Shown in pieces: positions 34,590 to 44,286 of a stretch of DNA of 48,841 nt (position 1 is the stretch's first letter; every line of letters begins with the position of its first letter). A program made the translations under genes and the position numbers. The stretch is from positions 1-48,841 of the forward strand of contig CAMCWM010000014.1 in assembly GCA_945882215.1 (NCBI GenBank). The letters are read 5' to 3'. A model generated the notes under the pieces. It saw nothing but the letters and a program-made list of their open reading frames with translations. It did no database searches and was not told the origin of the DNA. The DNA comes from Akkermansia muciniphila (GTDB lineage Bacteria; Verrucomicrobiota; Verrucomicrobiia; Verrucomicrobiales; Verrucomicrobiaceae).

Positions 34590-35324
34590 TCATGAGCTTG
34601 TCTGGCCGCGCCCACGCCCGTGCGCCAGCTCACGCAGTAGTTCGAGCTGGATCTGCTGCACCTCCATCAGGCTCGTCACATGCTGGTGCAGCAGGTAGTC
34701 CATCTTCTCGTGCAGATGGCGGATTTCGAGCTCTGCCTTGAGGTTCACCTTGTAGTCGCCCTCCGCTCGCTGCCGGTCACGCGCCTCCTGGCGGTTCTGG
34801 CTCATCATGATCACCGGAGCCTGGAGCGAGGCCAGAAAGGACAGCATCAGGTTCAAAAGGATGAAGGGATACGGGTCAAACGGCCGCGACAGCAGCAGCC
34901 CCGCGTTCACCACGATCCACAGCGCCAGGAATCCGCAAAAGGTGAGGATGAACGTCCAGCTCCCGCCGAAATCCGCGATCTTGTCCGCCAGCCGCTGGCC
35001 AAAGGTGAGTTGCTGAATCTCCTCCGATTCAGAAAGAGGACGCTCGCTCAGCACCTCCTGCTTGTGCAGGCTTTCCACGACTTCCTCGTCCAGCCTTGTG
35101 AGATCGCCCACCTGCTTCTCCAGCAGCGTGCGCACATACTCCAGCCGCGCCGCGTTCACCGCCTCCATGCTCAGCAGTGAGTCCTCGTTCAGGGCCGGGT
35201 GCCGTTCCCGCAACGCCTGGGCAATGCCCGGCTGTAACTCCCGCAGCAGCTTCAACTGGGCAATGGCATGCGACTTCCCAGTGACGGCGCAGGTGGCGTG
35301 CGATTGCTTGTGTGACGATTCCAT
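34590..35324 (-). CDS. DUF1003 membrane protein
   Basis: 244 residues from the ATG at 35324; a TTG two codons earlier is the alternative. The N-terminal half is charged and helical (LLRELQPGIAQALRERHP). Two membrane helices follow in a hairpin (GSWTFILTFCGFLALWIVVN and FILLNLMLSFLASLQAPVIM), with DPYPF between them and MMSQNRQEARDR after, the exact pattern of DUF1003. The C-terminal helix carries EIRHLHEKMDYLLHQH. The family has no proven function; a link to ion homeostasis is only suggestion. It diverges from hrpA, with 86 bases between the two starts. Confidence 0.88.
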   Translation of the reverse strand: MESSHKQSHATCAVTGKSHAIAQLKLLRELQPGIAQALRERHPALNEDSLLSMEAVNAARLEYVRTLLEKQVGDLTRLDEEVVESLHKQEVLSERPLSESEEIQQLTFGQRLADKIADFGGSWTFILTFCGFLALWIVVNAGLLLSRPFDPYPFILLNLMLSFLASLQAPVIMMSQNRQEARDRQRAEGDYKVNLKAELEIRHLHEKMDYLLHQHVTSLMEVQQIQLELLRELAHGRGRGQTSS

Positions 35325-35410
35325 CCGCAACCATACATCGTCGGCACAATCGTCATTCGGAATTCGTCATCCGCCATTTTCCGCCTACCATCCGCGCCCG
35401 CTTCGCCCAC

Positions 35411-38400
35411 ATGCCGCACATCAGTTATCCGCCCGATCTTCCCATCACGCCGCGTCGTGAGGAAATCATCGCGGCCATTCGGCAAAGCCAGGTCGTCATC
35501 CTCGCGGGTGAAACCGGCTCGGGAAAGACCACGCAGTTGCCGAAGATGTGCCTCGAAGCGCTGCACGACGTACGCGGCCAAATCGGCTGCACCCAGCCAC
35601 GCCGCGTCGCGGCGATGAGTGTGTCCAAACGCGTGGCGGAGGAGCTGAACGTCCCCTGGGGCCGTGAAGTCGGCTGCAAGATGCGCTTCAGCGACGACAC
35701 CAGTCGCGACACGCGCATCAAGTTCATGACGGACGGCATCCTGCTGGCCGAGATCCAGAGCGACCCGATGCTGCGGGCCTATTCCGTGCTCATTCTCGAT
35801 GAAGCGCACGAGCGCTCACTGAATATCGACTTCCTGCTCGGTTATCTCGTCGGTTTGCTCAAAAAGCGGCCCGACCTCAAACTCCTCGTCACCTCCGCCA
35901 CCATCGACACCGAGGCATTTTCGGCGGCCTTTGGCGGTGCGCCGATCATTGAGGTTTCGGGGCGGCTTTATCCGGTCGAGATCCGTTACGCACCGCTCGT
36001 CACCGAGGAAGACGACTTCGGTTTCATCGACGGAGCCGTTTCCGCCGTCGAAAACGCGCTCATCGAGACCGATGACGGAGATGTGCTCGTCTTCATGCCC
36101 ACCGAGCGCGACATCCGCGACACACGCGATCTGCTCGATGGCCGACTCGGTGCAGGTTTCGAAGTACTCGCGCTCTATGGCCGCATGGCCTCGGCGGAGC
36201 AGCAGCGCATCTTCTCACCGGGCCGCAAACGCCGCGTCGTCATCGCCACCAACGTCGCCGAAACGTCCATCACCATCCCGCGCATCCGCTACGTTGTTGA
36301 TACGGGCCTCGCGCGCATCAGCCATTACAATCCGCGCACGCGCACCAAGCGCCTGCCCGTGGAAGCCGTCTCGCAAAGCAGCGCGAATCAACGCGCTGGC
36401 CGCGCAGGGCGTGTGCAGGACGGCATTTGCATCCGCCTGTACTCACAGGAGGATTTTGAGAAGCGCGACCGCTTCACCATGCCGGAGATTCAGCGTGCGA
36501 ACCTCGCCGAGGTCATTCTGCGCATGAAGGCCTTCAAACTCGGCGAGATCGAAGACTTCCCCTTCATCAACCCGCCCGTCAGTGCGTCCATTCGTGCTGG
36601 TTACGATCTGCTGCACGAACTCGGCTCGATCAACGAAACGCACGAACTCACGCCGCTCGGCCGCGAACTCGCACGCCTGCCTCTTGATCCCACGCTGGGG
36701 CGAATGCTGTTGCAGGCGCGCATTGAAAAGGCCCTGCCAGAATTGCTCATCATCGCTGCCGGTCTCAGCATCCCTGATCCCCGCGAGCGCCCCGAAGAAA
36801 AACGCGAACTCGCCAGTGCCGCGCACAAGGGATTCGCCGCACCCGAGTCTGATTTCATCACGCTGCTCAAGATCTGGAACGCCACACCCGAAGCCTCCGG
36901 CGGCTCGCGCAATGCGCTGAGAAAGTTCTGCAAAACGAACTTCCTCTCCTTCACCCGCATGCAGGAATGGCGCGACGTCTGGAAGCAGCTCTGCGATTCC
37001 TTCAACGACGATTTGCGCCAGCCGACACCTCCCGCGACCGACGACGCCATCCATCGCAGCATTCTCGCCGCACAGCTTGGCCATGTCGCGATGAAGGTGG
37101 AGCGCAATCTCTACAAGGCGGCGGGCAATCGCGAAGTCTCCGTCTTCCCCGGCTCGAATCTCTACGAACGCCGTGAGAAAAACGGCAAGGGCAAGCCCGG
37201 CCAGGACAAAGGTCGCCAGCCACCGTGGATCGTCGCCGGAGAGATCGTGCAGACCTCGCAGCTCTTTGCACGCACGCTCGCGAAGATCGATCCGAACTGG
37301 ATCGCCGAACTCGGCGCGCATCTCTGCCAGTTCAAATACAGCGAGCCGCATTGGAACCTCAAGGCCGGCCGCGTGCTCGTCACTCAGCGCGTCCTCATTC
37401 ACGGCCTGGAGGTGAAGCGCCAGCACATCGACTTCCTCAAGGTCGATGCCGTCGGTGCCACGCATATGTTCATCCGCGCCGCGCTCATCGACAGCCAGGA
37501 GGCACCCATCACCCTCCGCTTCTACGCGCACAACAACAAGCTGCGTCAGAAGATCGAAACGATGCTCACCCGCGTGCGCAGCAATCGCGTCTATGCCATC
37601 GAGGAGCGCCTGTTCACCTTCTACGATGCACGCATCAAAAACGTATCGTCGATTCACGATCTCAACCGCTTCGTCAAAGAGCACATCGACGAGCAGCCAA
37701 ACTTCCTCTGCGCCACGGAGCAGGAACTCACCGCGGGTGAAGAGTTTGAGGCCGACCTGCAGATGTTCCCCGATCAGGTCGCCCTCGGCAACACCGCGCT
37801 GCCTCTCACCTACAACTACCAGCCCGGCGAAGAAAATGATGGAGTCACCGTGCGTGTGCCCGCGCAGCTCGCCGGTCATCTCACCAGCGGCCAGATTCAA
37901 TGGATGGTGCCCGGCATCCGCGAAGAACTCGCCAACGTCATGCTGCGTGCGCTGCCGAAAGTCATTCGCCGCCAGTTGATGCCCATCGATCCCAAGGCCC
38001 GCGAAATCGCCGCCGATTTCGATCCCGGTCGCGATGCCTTCCTCGACGCGCTCGCCGATTTCATCACGCGCCGCTATCGCATCCAGGTGCGCGCCGAAGA
38101 CTGGCCGCCGCAAAGTCTGCCTGCTCACTTGCAGCCGCGTGTCGAAGTGCTCGATCCCAAGAAGAACACCGTCATCGCCTCCAGCCGCGATCTCGACACT
38201 ATCCGCGGCAGCATGCAGAAGCAGGACCTGCGCTCCGATGCTTGGGACAAACTGCTGCCACGCGTCGAACGCTTCGCGCTCAAAACTTGGTCCTTCGGCG
38301 ACCTGCCGGAAACCATCGTCGTCGAAGAACTCAACGGCACACCCATCCTCGGTTACCTCGGCCTCGTCCTGCGCGAGAATGAAATCGACGTCCGCCTCTT

Positions 38401-39115
38401 CCGCACCTCTGCCGAAGCCGCACGCACCACCCCTGCCGCTGTTCGTCAGCTCGCTGAAAACACCTTGAGCAAAGACCTCGCGTGGCTCCCCAAAGAACTC
38501 CGCACTATCACTGGCCCCAGCGCCAAACCGCAGCAGCCCGCCAGCTTTCAGGCCGCCCTCACCCAGCTCAACGCTCCCGCTGCCGCGCCTGCATCAAATC
38601 TCGCCCAGCAGGCCCACGAGCACATCCTCGCCTACATGCTGCGCCTGCAGCCCACCTTTCCGCTCACCGAGAAACGCTTCTTCGCCCTCTGCGAAACCGT
38701 CCGTCGTGATCTGCCCGTCGTCACCCATCGTGTGAAGACCCTCTTCACCCAGATACACGACCTACGCGCCAAACTCCTCGCGCAGCCCAAACGCTACCCC
38801 GGCCTCGAACAGGATCTCTCCCGCCTCATTCCCGCCGACCTCCTCGCCACCACACCCCACGAGCAGCTGCAGCATCTTCCGCGTTACTTGAAGGCCATTC
38901 AGATCCGCAACGAACGCTGCCTCGCCAATCCCGCCAAGGACATCGACAAATACAGCCTCATCGCCGACTTCGACGGCTGGCAGTCCCATGTGCCCAAATC
39001 CCAGCACGAAACCTTCCGCTGGATGATGGAGGAATACCGCGTCCAAGTCTTCGCCCAGGAGCTCGGCACCGCACAGCCTGTGAGTGTGAAGCGGTTGGAG
39101 GCGTTGTGGGTGTAG
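35411..39115 (+). CDS. hrpA: ATP-dependent RNA helicase HrpA
   Basis: 1234 residues from the ATG at 35411; upstream in-frame codons have no similarity. DEAH-box RNA helicase, possibly for rescue of collided ribosomes or mRNA processing as in E. coli HrpA. GETGSGKT is motif I (residues 33-40), with TQPRR motif Ia, DEAHERS motif II, SATIDTEAF motif III, ATNVAETSITIP motif V and QSSANQRAGRAGR motif VI. The HA2 and OB regions and the long C-terminal DUF3418-type domain (from about residue 630) make the length close to that of the E. coli protein (1300). It is followed by a small membrane protein gene. Confidence 0.95.
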   Translation: MPHISYPPDLPITPRREEIIAAIRQSQVVILAGETGSGKTTQLPKMCLEALHDVRGQIGCTQPRRVAAMSVSKRVAEELNVPWGREVGCKMRFSDDTSRDTRIKFMTDGILLAEIQSDPMLRAYSVLILDEAHERSLNIDFLLGYLVGLLKKRPDLKLLVTSATIDTEAFSAAFGGAPIIEVSGRLYPVEIRYAPLVTEEDDFGFIDGAVSAVENALIETDDGDVLVFMPTERDIRDTRDLLDGRLGAGFEVLALYGRMASAEQQRIFSPGRKRRVVIATNVAETSITIPRIRYVVDTGLARISHYNPRTRTKRLPVEAVSQSSANQRAGRAGRVQDGICIRLYSQEDFEKRDRFTMPEIQRANLAEVILRMKAFKLGEIEDFPFINPPVSASIRAGYDLLHELGSINETHELTPLGRELARLPLDPTLGRMLLQARIEKALPELLIIAAGLSIPDPRERPEEKRELASAAHKGFAAPESDFITLLKIWNATPEASGGSRNALRKFCKTNFLSFTRMQEWRDVWKQLCDSFNDDLRQPTPPATDDAIHRSILAAQLGHVAMKVERNLYKAAGNREVSVFPGSNLYERREKNGKGKPGQDKGRQPPWIVAGEIVQTSQLFARTLAKIDPNWIAELGAHLCQFKYSEPHWNLKAGRVLVTQRVLIHGLEVKRQHIDFLKVDAVGATHMFIRAALIDSQEAPITLRFYAHNNKLRQKIETMLTRVRSNRVYAIEERLFTFYDARIKNVSSIHDLNRFVKEHIDEQPNFLCATEQELTAGEEFEADLQMFPDQVALGNTALPLTYNYQPGEENDGVTVRVPAQLAGHLTSGQIQWMVPGIREELANVMLRALPKVIRRQLMPIDPKAREIAADFDPGRDAFLDALADFITRRYRIQVRAEDWPPQSLPAHLQPRVEVLDPKKNTVIASSRDLDTIRGSMQKQDLRSDAWDKLLPRVERFALKTWSFGDLPETIVVEELNGTPILGYLGLVLRENEIDVRLFRTSAEAARTTPAAVRQLAENTLSKDLAWLPKELRTITGPSAKPQQPASFQAALTQLNAPAAAPASNLAQQAHEHILAYMLRLQPTFPLTEKRFFALCETVRRDLPVVTHRVKTLFTQIHDLRAKLLAQPKRYPGLEQDLSRLIPADLLATTPHEQLQHLPRYLKAIQIRNERCLANPAKDIDKYSLIADFDGWQSHVPKSQHETFRWMMEEYRVQVFAQELGTAQPVSVKRLEALWV

Positions 39116-39160
39116 CTTCGCCCAGTTTTCTCGCTTCAATTGATTCAGGACATTCAATTA

Positions 39161-39547
39161 ATGCACACCCTGCTAGCCATCTACATTGCAGTATTTGCCC
39201 TTTTTCACCTGATCATCTTTTCAGTCGAAATCTTTTGGACTCAGGCAAGCGAGCGTGACCCTGTTCTGGAATCTGTGATCGACGGCCTTATCGCAGCCAT
39301 TCTTCTTCTCGGCATGATCTTCCTCTATACTGAGGTAGAGAGTTCCAGACTGAAACTTATCTGGGCTTTTCTTGCGCCCACGGGTTGCGCAATTCAATTC
39401 TGGCTTAGCCGGAAAGCGCGCAGTCGCGACTTCAATGAAAAGCCCGGGGAACTTTCATCCTCATCCCGTTGGTTCGCAGATGTATCCACGCTGGCACTTT
39501 ATCTCCCAGCTCTGGCACTGAACTGCCTTTTTGCGTTTCGAGGATAG
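39161..39547 (+). CDS. Small integral membrane protein, unknown
   Basis: 128 residues from the ATG at 39161; a TTG seven codons earlier is also in frame. Four hydrophobic segments fit membrane helices: LLAIYIAVFALFHLIIFSV, GLIAAILLLGMIFLYT, LIWAFLAPTGCAIQFWL and LALYLPALALNCLFAF. No family is recognised. Base use is more A/T rich than in the neighbours, which may mean it is a recent or less constrained gene. It lies between hrpA and a cluster of small hairpins. Confidence 0.55.
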   Translation: MHTLLAIYIAVFALFHLIIFSVEIFWTQASERDPVLESVIDGLIAAILLLGMIFLYTEVESSRLKLIWAFLAPTGCAIQFWLSRKARSRDFNEKPGELSSSSRWFADVSTLALYLPALALNCLFAFRG

Positions 39548-39555
39548 CTTTATCC

Positions 39556-39653
39556 AAGCCCAAAGGGCTTGCGTCATGCAGCCCAGGGTTCGCAGAACCC
39601 TGGGTCTCCAACCAAGACACCCTTCATCTCAAGGGCGAACCCCAACGGGGTTC
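39556..39653. repeat. Cluster of four small hairpins (interspersed palindromic element)
   Basis: Four stem-loops follow each other: AAGCCC/GGGCTT (39556-39570), CCCAGGGTT/AACCCTGGG (39582-39604, 9 bp), CCCTT/AAGGG (39620-39635) and GAACCCC/GGGGTTC (39637-39653, 7 bp). The block fills the gap between the small membrane protein and the amidohydrolase gene and ends 51 bases before the latter's start codon. Confidence 0.8.
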
Positions 39654-39704
39654 CGTCCATCATCGTCTCGTCACAAACCTCTTTCTCACCGCGTTTGTTT
39701 GCCA

Positions 39705-41414
39705 ATGAAACTCACTGTCCTCGCCATCTTCGCGTTCACCTCCCTCCACGCCGCTCCTTCCCTCATCCTCCATCACGGCAAGGTCATCACGGTCGATCAA
39801 GCCTTTCGTATCGCCGAAGCTGTCGCCATCGACGCCGATGGACGCATCACCGCCGTCGGTACGAATGAGGAAGTCCTCGCGCTGAAGGCCGATTCGACGC
39901 AACTGCTCGATCTCGCCGGCAAAACGTTGCTTCCCGGCCTCATGGACTCGCATGTGCATCCCGGTGCGGCGATGACGGAGTTCGATCACGAGATTCCGAC
40001 GATGGAAACCATCGCCGACGTGCTCGCCTACATCGCCACACGCGTCAAAGCTTCGCAGCCAGGCAAACTGATTCTCGTGCGACAGATCTTCATCACACGA
40101 CTCGAAGAGAAGCGCTATCCCACCCGCGCTGAACTTGACCACATCGCGCCGAACAACCCCGTCGTCTTCTCCACCGGCCCGGACTCGATGCTGAACAGTC
40201 TCGCGCTCAAACTCGGCGGCTACAGTCGCGATTTCAAAGTGCCCGCAGACAGCGCGGGCAAGATGGAGATCGATCCAGCCACCGGCGAACCCACCGGTTT
40301 GCTGCGCAGCCTGAGTCACAACGTCAAGGCCCCCACCTCCGCCAAATCACCCACCGCAGACGACACCTACCGCCGTACCGTCGAACTCTTCCGCGATTAC
40401 AACGCCGTCGGCCTCACCACCGTCGCGGATCGCGATTCCAGCCTCAAGAGCGTCGAGAACTACGAGGAGATGCTCGCGAAAGGTGACCTCACCGTGCGCA
40501 TGCGCGCCTCGCCCGGCATTCCGTCGATGAGTCTCTGGCCCGCGTGCGAAAAGGCCATCGACGAAGTCGTCCAGCATCCGCGCACGAAGCCCGATCCCAT
40601 GCTGCAAATCATCGGCACGAAGGTCTATCTCGACGGCGGCATGCTCACCGGCAGCGCGTGGATGATCCAGCCCTGGGGCGTCAGCGAAGCCTACGGCATC
40701 AGCGATCCGCAATACCGTGGCGTGCAGAAGATCACCGCCGACCGACTGAAGCAGATCGTTGAAAAAGTCACCGCCGCTGGACTGCAATTCACTGCGCACA
40801 GCGTTGGCGATGCCGCCGTGCAGCTTCTCATCGACACCTACGAGGACGTGAACCAGCGCCACAGCGTCCGTGCGGCGCGCAGCAGCGTCACGCATTGCAA
40901 CTTCATGCACCCCGACTCCATCGCCAAGGCCGCCAAACTCGGCGTCTGCATCGACTTGCAGCCCATCTGGCTGCACATGGACGGCCGCACGCTCACGCAA
41001 CACTTCGGCGACGAGCGCATGGCCCGCTTCCAGCCCCTGCGAGCCTGCTTCGATCAAAAAGTCATCGTCGGCGGTGGCAGCGACCACATGCAGAAAATCG
41101 GCTCCTTCCGCAGCATCAATCCCTACAACCCCTGGCTCGGCATGTGGACCGCCATCACCCGCAAAGCCCGCAAACTCGACCAGCCCGTCCACATCGAAAA
41201 CGCCCTGACCCGTGAGGAAGCCCTGCGCCTCTACACCACCAACAACGCCTTCCTCCTCAAAAACGAGCAGCACACCGGCAGCCTCGAAACAGGCAAACTC
41301 GCCGACATGATCCTCCTTGATCGCGATCCACTGTCGTGCCCCATCGACGACCTCGTGCAGACGCAGGTGCTCAAGACATGGCTAGGTGGCAAGATCGTAT
41401 TCGAGAAGAAGTGA
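39705..41414 (+). CDS. Secreted YtcJ-like amidohydrolase
   Basis: 569 residues from the ATG at 39705, which starts a signal peptide (MKLTVLAIFAFTSLHA); the open frame upstream is hairpin element. Amidohydrolase-3 family, TIM-barrel metal-dependent hydrolase. Features: LILHHGKVITVD and AIDADGRITAVGTNEE at the N terminus, LLPGLMDSHVHPG (metal motif), GTKVYLDGGMLTGSAWM, FTAHSVGDAAV, SVTHCNFMHPD, VGGGSDHMQK, and the C-terminal TGSLETGKLADMILLDRDPL. Substrate unknown (N-substituted amino acids or amides are typical). Predicted periplasmic. It converges with sbcC, with 9 bases between the stop codons. Confidence 0.88.
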   Translation: MKLTVLAIFAFTSLHAAPSLILHHGKVITVDQAFRIAEAVAIDADGRITAVGTNEEVLALKADSTQLLDLAGKTLLPGLMDSHVHPGAAMTEFDHEIPTMETIADVLAYIATRVKASQPGKLILVRQIFITRLEEKRYPTRAELDHIAPNNPVVFSTGPDSMLNSLALKLGGYSRDFKVPADSAGKMEIDPATGEPTGLLRSLSHNVKAPTSAKSPTADDTYRRTVELFRDYNAVGLTTVADRDSSLKSVENYEEMLAKGDLTVRMRASPGIPSMSLWPACEKAIDEVVQHPRTKPDPMLQIIGTKVYLDGGMLTGSAWMIQPWGVSEAYGISDPQYRGVQKITADRLKQIVEKVTAAGLQFTAHSVGDAAVQLLIDTYEDVNQRHSVRAARSSVTHCNFMHPDSIAKAAKLGVCIDLQPIWLHMDGRTLTQHFGDERMARFQPLRACFDQKVIVGGGSDHMQKIGSFRSINPYNPWLGMWTAITRKARKLDQPVHIENALTREEALRLYTTNNAFLLKNEQHTGSLETGKLADMILLDRDPLSCPIDDLVQTQVLKTWLGGKIVFEKK

Positions 41415-41423
41415 GCACGCCAT

Positions 41424-44264
41424 TCACGCCACCACCTCGATCCGGCTCGTCCCGCCAGCCCCGCGAACGACACGCACCTGCGTCGTCAGCCTCTCCTTGA
41501 GCAGATCGACGTGCGAGATCAACCCGATGGTCTTCCCACGTGAACGCAAATTCTCCAGCGCGCTCAGCGCGATCTCCAGCGTCTCCGAATCCAACGTGCC
41601 GAAGCCTTCATCAATGAAGAGCGAATCAATCGGATGATGCCGGCTCGCCAGTTCGCTCAAACCGAGCGCCAGCGCCAGGCTCGCGAGGAAACTCTCGCCA
41701 CCGGAGAGGCTCTCCATCGGCCGATCCACGTTTGCCTGATACAAATCAACAATGCGCAGGTCCAGTTCGTCACCTGCCGCCGCCATCAGGCGATAGCGCT
41801 CGGCCAGCACCTTCAAGTGCTCGTTCGCCAGCCCGATGAGCTGTCGCAGTGTGAGTGATTGAGCGAAGCGCGAGAACTTCGCGCCGTCGGCTGAACCGAT
41901 CAGCTCCTTCAAGCGTCCCCAGCGCAGCGATTCGGCTTCGGCAGCTTGCAGCTCTGCACCACCGGCCTCGCGACGCTTCCGTACGTCATCATCATTCTTC
42001 ACCTGCTGTTCCAGCGAGCCGACTTCGGTGCGCTTCGTCGCAAAGTCATCATTCAGCCGCTTCGCCTTTGCCTCCAGCTCGCGCAAAGCTTCCACGTTCA
42101 GCACCGCCTGCCCTTCAAACGGCACCCGGCGCGCTTCAAGCTGCTCCAGCTTCGCCTTCGTCGCCGCGATTTGCGTTTGCAGCGTGTTCAGCTTCGTCTC
42201 GGACTCGCGCAGCGCCTTCTCGGCGGTCAAAACACGCGCTTCATGCTGCTGACGATCCTCGCTGAGCGATTGGCCGCCGAGCAGCTCATTCAGCTTTGCT
42301 TTCAACTCTTCCGACTTGCCACGCAGCATCACGCCCTCGGCCTTAAGCTCGTCGAGCCGCCTTGTCTTCGCCGCCTCCTCTTGTTTTGCGAGCTGGATGT
42401 CGCCTTCGAGCTTTTGCCGCTCGCTCAGTCTTTGTGCAGCTTCCTGCTTCTTCTTCGCAAAGACAGCCGTCCGCTTGTCCAGCGCATCGAGTTCATGCTC
42501 AGCATCGAGCGGCGAAGCAAAGTAGCCTAGTTGCGCCGCAACTGGTCGATCCCTCAGTTGCGGCGCAACTGAGCTACTTTCCACCGCGCTGCGCTTCTTC
42601 GTCTCCTCAGCACTCCACTGCTCCAGCACTCCATCCGCCGGAGCCTCCAGCTCCACGACGCGCTTCCGCATTTCCGCCACACGCTTCCTCTCCGCTCCCG
42701 CCTCTGCCTCCACCTTTGCCAGCTCACGTTCCAGCGCCGCCAGATCGCGATTCGCTTTCTCGCACTGCTTCTCCAGCGTTGTGAGCAGCTTCCGCGCAGT
42801 TTGGAGCTGCGATTCAAAACTCGCGCCACTCGTCGCAAACGGATGCTCTTTCGCACCGCACAGCGGACAATGCTCTCCTGCCTTCAAATCATGCCGGTGC
42901 TCGTCAAAACCGGCCACCAGCTCCGCCTGCCGCGCCACCTCGCGCTGCGCTTCGAGGGCCTTTGTGAGGCGCTCCAGCTCGGCGCGAGCCGTTTTCGCCT
43001 TCGCGGTGCCTTCAGCGGCTTTTTTCACCAACGCAGCCGCCTGCGCTTCCGCCTCGGTAATCTTCTGGTTCAGCGTTTGCGCCTCCGCGTGACGCTTCCG
43101 TCCTTCAGCCAGCTTTTCAAAGGCCGTGCGCCATTCACGCACGGCCACGCGCAGCTTCGGCAAACGCTCCGCCAGCTCCGCATCGGCTACGTTTTGCTTC
43201 AGCCACGCCTCCAGCGCATGCGCCGCCTCGATATGCGCCGCGAGCGCTTTCTCCGCCGCTTCGCGACGAGATGCCGCCTCCTTCTGCTCCTTCGCCCAGG
43301 TTTGATAAGTGGCGCGACTCTCGCCGAGCTGCTTTTCGAGCTGATCACTCTGCGCCGCCATGCCAGCGGCTTGTTCCCACACCGGCTCACGTTTCGTACG
43401 CAGCAGCTTCGCCTCATCAGCCAACGCTTTGACCTTCAAAACCTCCGCCGCAGCCTGCGCCTGCGATGTTTGGAGCTGCTGCTCCGTCGCGGCCAGCTTC
43501 GTCAGCTCCGCCACGATGGACGCATGCTCGCGCTGATCATGCCAGAACTTCGTCGCGGCCTGGCTTTCGGTCGTGAGACGTTCGGCGGTCGTGCGAGCCT
43601 CGGTTAGATCGGTTTCCAGCTTCGCACGCGCCTCGTCATCGAGCACCGTCACCGCGCCGAGGCTGGCTTTGAGCTGCTTCACCTGCTCGTCCTTCTGGCG
43701 ATGCGTCTCGTAGGCCAGCACGGAGAGATCGCTGTAGATCTCTGTGCCCGTGATCTTCTCCAGCAACTCTGCGCGCTCATTCGGCTTCGCCTTCAAAAAC
43801 GCCGCGAACTGGCCCTGCGCGAGCAGCACGGAGCGCATGAAGCGGTTGTAATCCAGTCCGGTGAGCGCTTCGATCATCGGGTCCACTTCACGACCTTTGT
43901 CCGCCAGGATCTCGCCCGTCGTGGCATCCGCCAGCGTGCGCTGCACCGGCTTCAAATTACCCGTCTTCGTCTTCCCCAGCCGCCACGTCGCCCGCAGCCG
44001 ACGCCCGCTCGTCTCGAAATCCACTTCGGCAAAACACTCCATCGTATGCCGGCTCATCATCTCATCCGCCTTCTCGTTCCCATAACGCGCCGCGCGGCCA
44101 TACAGCGCCAGCGTCATCGCATCCAGCAAGGTCGATTTCCCCGCCCCCGTCGGCCCCGTGATCAAAAACACCCCCGCCGCACTCAACGGCGCCTCATCAA
44201 ACCGCACGACATGCTCCCCGCTGAGCGAGTTGAGATTCTGAAGCCGGACGGCGAGGAGGCGCAT
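41424..44264 (-). CDS. sbcC: Exonuclease subunit SbcC
   Basis: 946 residues. Rad50-like ATPase arm of the SbcCD nuclease, which opens DNA hairpins and cuts palindromes behind the replication fork. Walker A is GPTGAGKST at residues 37-45; the zinc-hook CPLCG begins at C466 between two long coiled coils; the signature is ESLSGGESFLASLALALG, and Walker B is SLFIDEGFGTLD. In the second coiled coil, residues about 562-582 (SSSVAPQLRDRPVAAQLGYFA) are encoded by a 62-base inverted repeat and break the heptad pattern. A 208-residue unknown gene separates it from sbcD, whereas the two are usually adjacent. It converges with the amidohydrolase gene. Confidence 0.94.
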   Translation of the reverse strand: MRLLAVRLQNLNSLSGEHVVRFDEAPLSAAGVFLITGPTGAGKSTLLDAMTLALYGRAARYGNEKADEMMSRHTMECFAEVDFETSGRRLRATWRLGKTKTGNLKPVQRTLADATTGEILADKGREVDPMIEALTGLDYNRFMRSVLLAQGQFAAFLKAKPNERAELLEKITGTEIYSDLSVLAYETHRQKDEQVKQLKASLGAVTVLDDEARAKLETDLTEARTTAERLTTESQAATKFWHDQREHASIVAELTKLAATEQQLQTSQAQAAAEVLKVKALADEAKLLRTKREPVWEQAAGMAAQSDQLEKQLGESRATYQTWAKEQKEAASRREAAEKALAAHIEAAHALEAWLKQNVADAELAERLPKLRVAVREWRTAFEKLAEGRKRHAEAQTLNQKITEAEAQAAALVKKAAEGTAKAKTARAELERLTKALEAQREVARQAELVAGFDEHRHDLKAGEHCPLCGAKEHPFATSGASFESQLQTARKLLTTLEKQCEKANRDLAALERELAKVEAEAGAERKRVAEMRKRVVELEAPADGVLEQWSAEETKKRSAVESSSVAPQLRDRPVAAQLGYFASPLDAEHELDALDKRTAVFAKKKQEAAQRLSERQKLEGDIQLAKQEEAAKTRRLDELKAEGVMLRGKSEELKAKLNELLGGQSLSEDRQQHEARVLTAEKALRESETKLNTLQTQIAATKAKLEQLEARRVPFEGQAVLNVEALRELEAKAKRLNDDFATKRTEVGSLEQQVKNDDDVRKRREAGGAELQAAEAESLRWGRLKELIGSADGAKFSRFAQSLTLRQLIGLANEHLKVLAERYRLMAAAGDELDLRIVDLYQANVDRPMESLSGGESFLASLALALGLSELASRHHPIDSLFIDEGFGTLDSETLEIALSALENLRSRGKTIGLISHVDLLKERLTTQVRVVRGAGGTSRIEVVA
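42519..42580. repeat. In-frame inverted repeat inside sbcC
   Basis: Left arm 42519-42543 and right arm 42556-42580 are inverse copies, 23 of 25 bases matching, around a 12-base loop. Each arm holds a nested palindrome AGTTGCG-N-CGCAACT of 15 bases. Length and phase keep the sbcC frame open. Confidence 0.9.
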
Positions 44265-44286
44265 GGAATAGACTCTGGTCGCGAGA

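Noticed and set aside
35336..35400. GTCATTC/GTCATCC near-repeats between DUF1003 and hrpA
   Set aside because: Only two or three degenerate units of seven bases; not enough to call a repeat element.
36443..38128. Minus-strand open frame (561 codons) opposite hrpA
   Set aside because: Shadow caused by high GC; hrpA motifs run continuously across the region.
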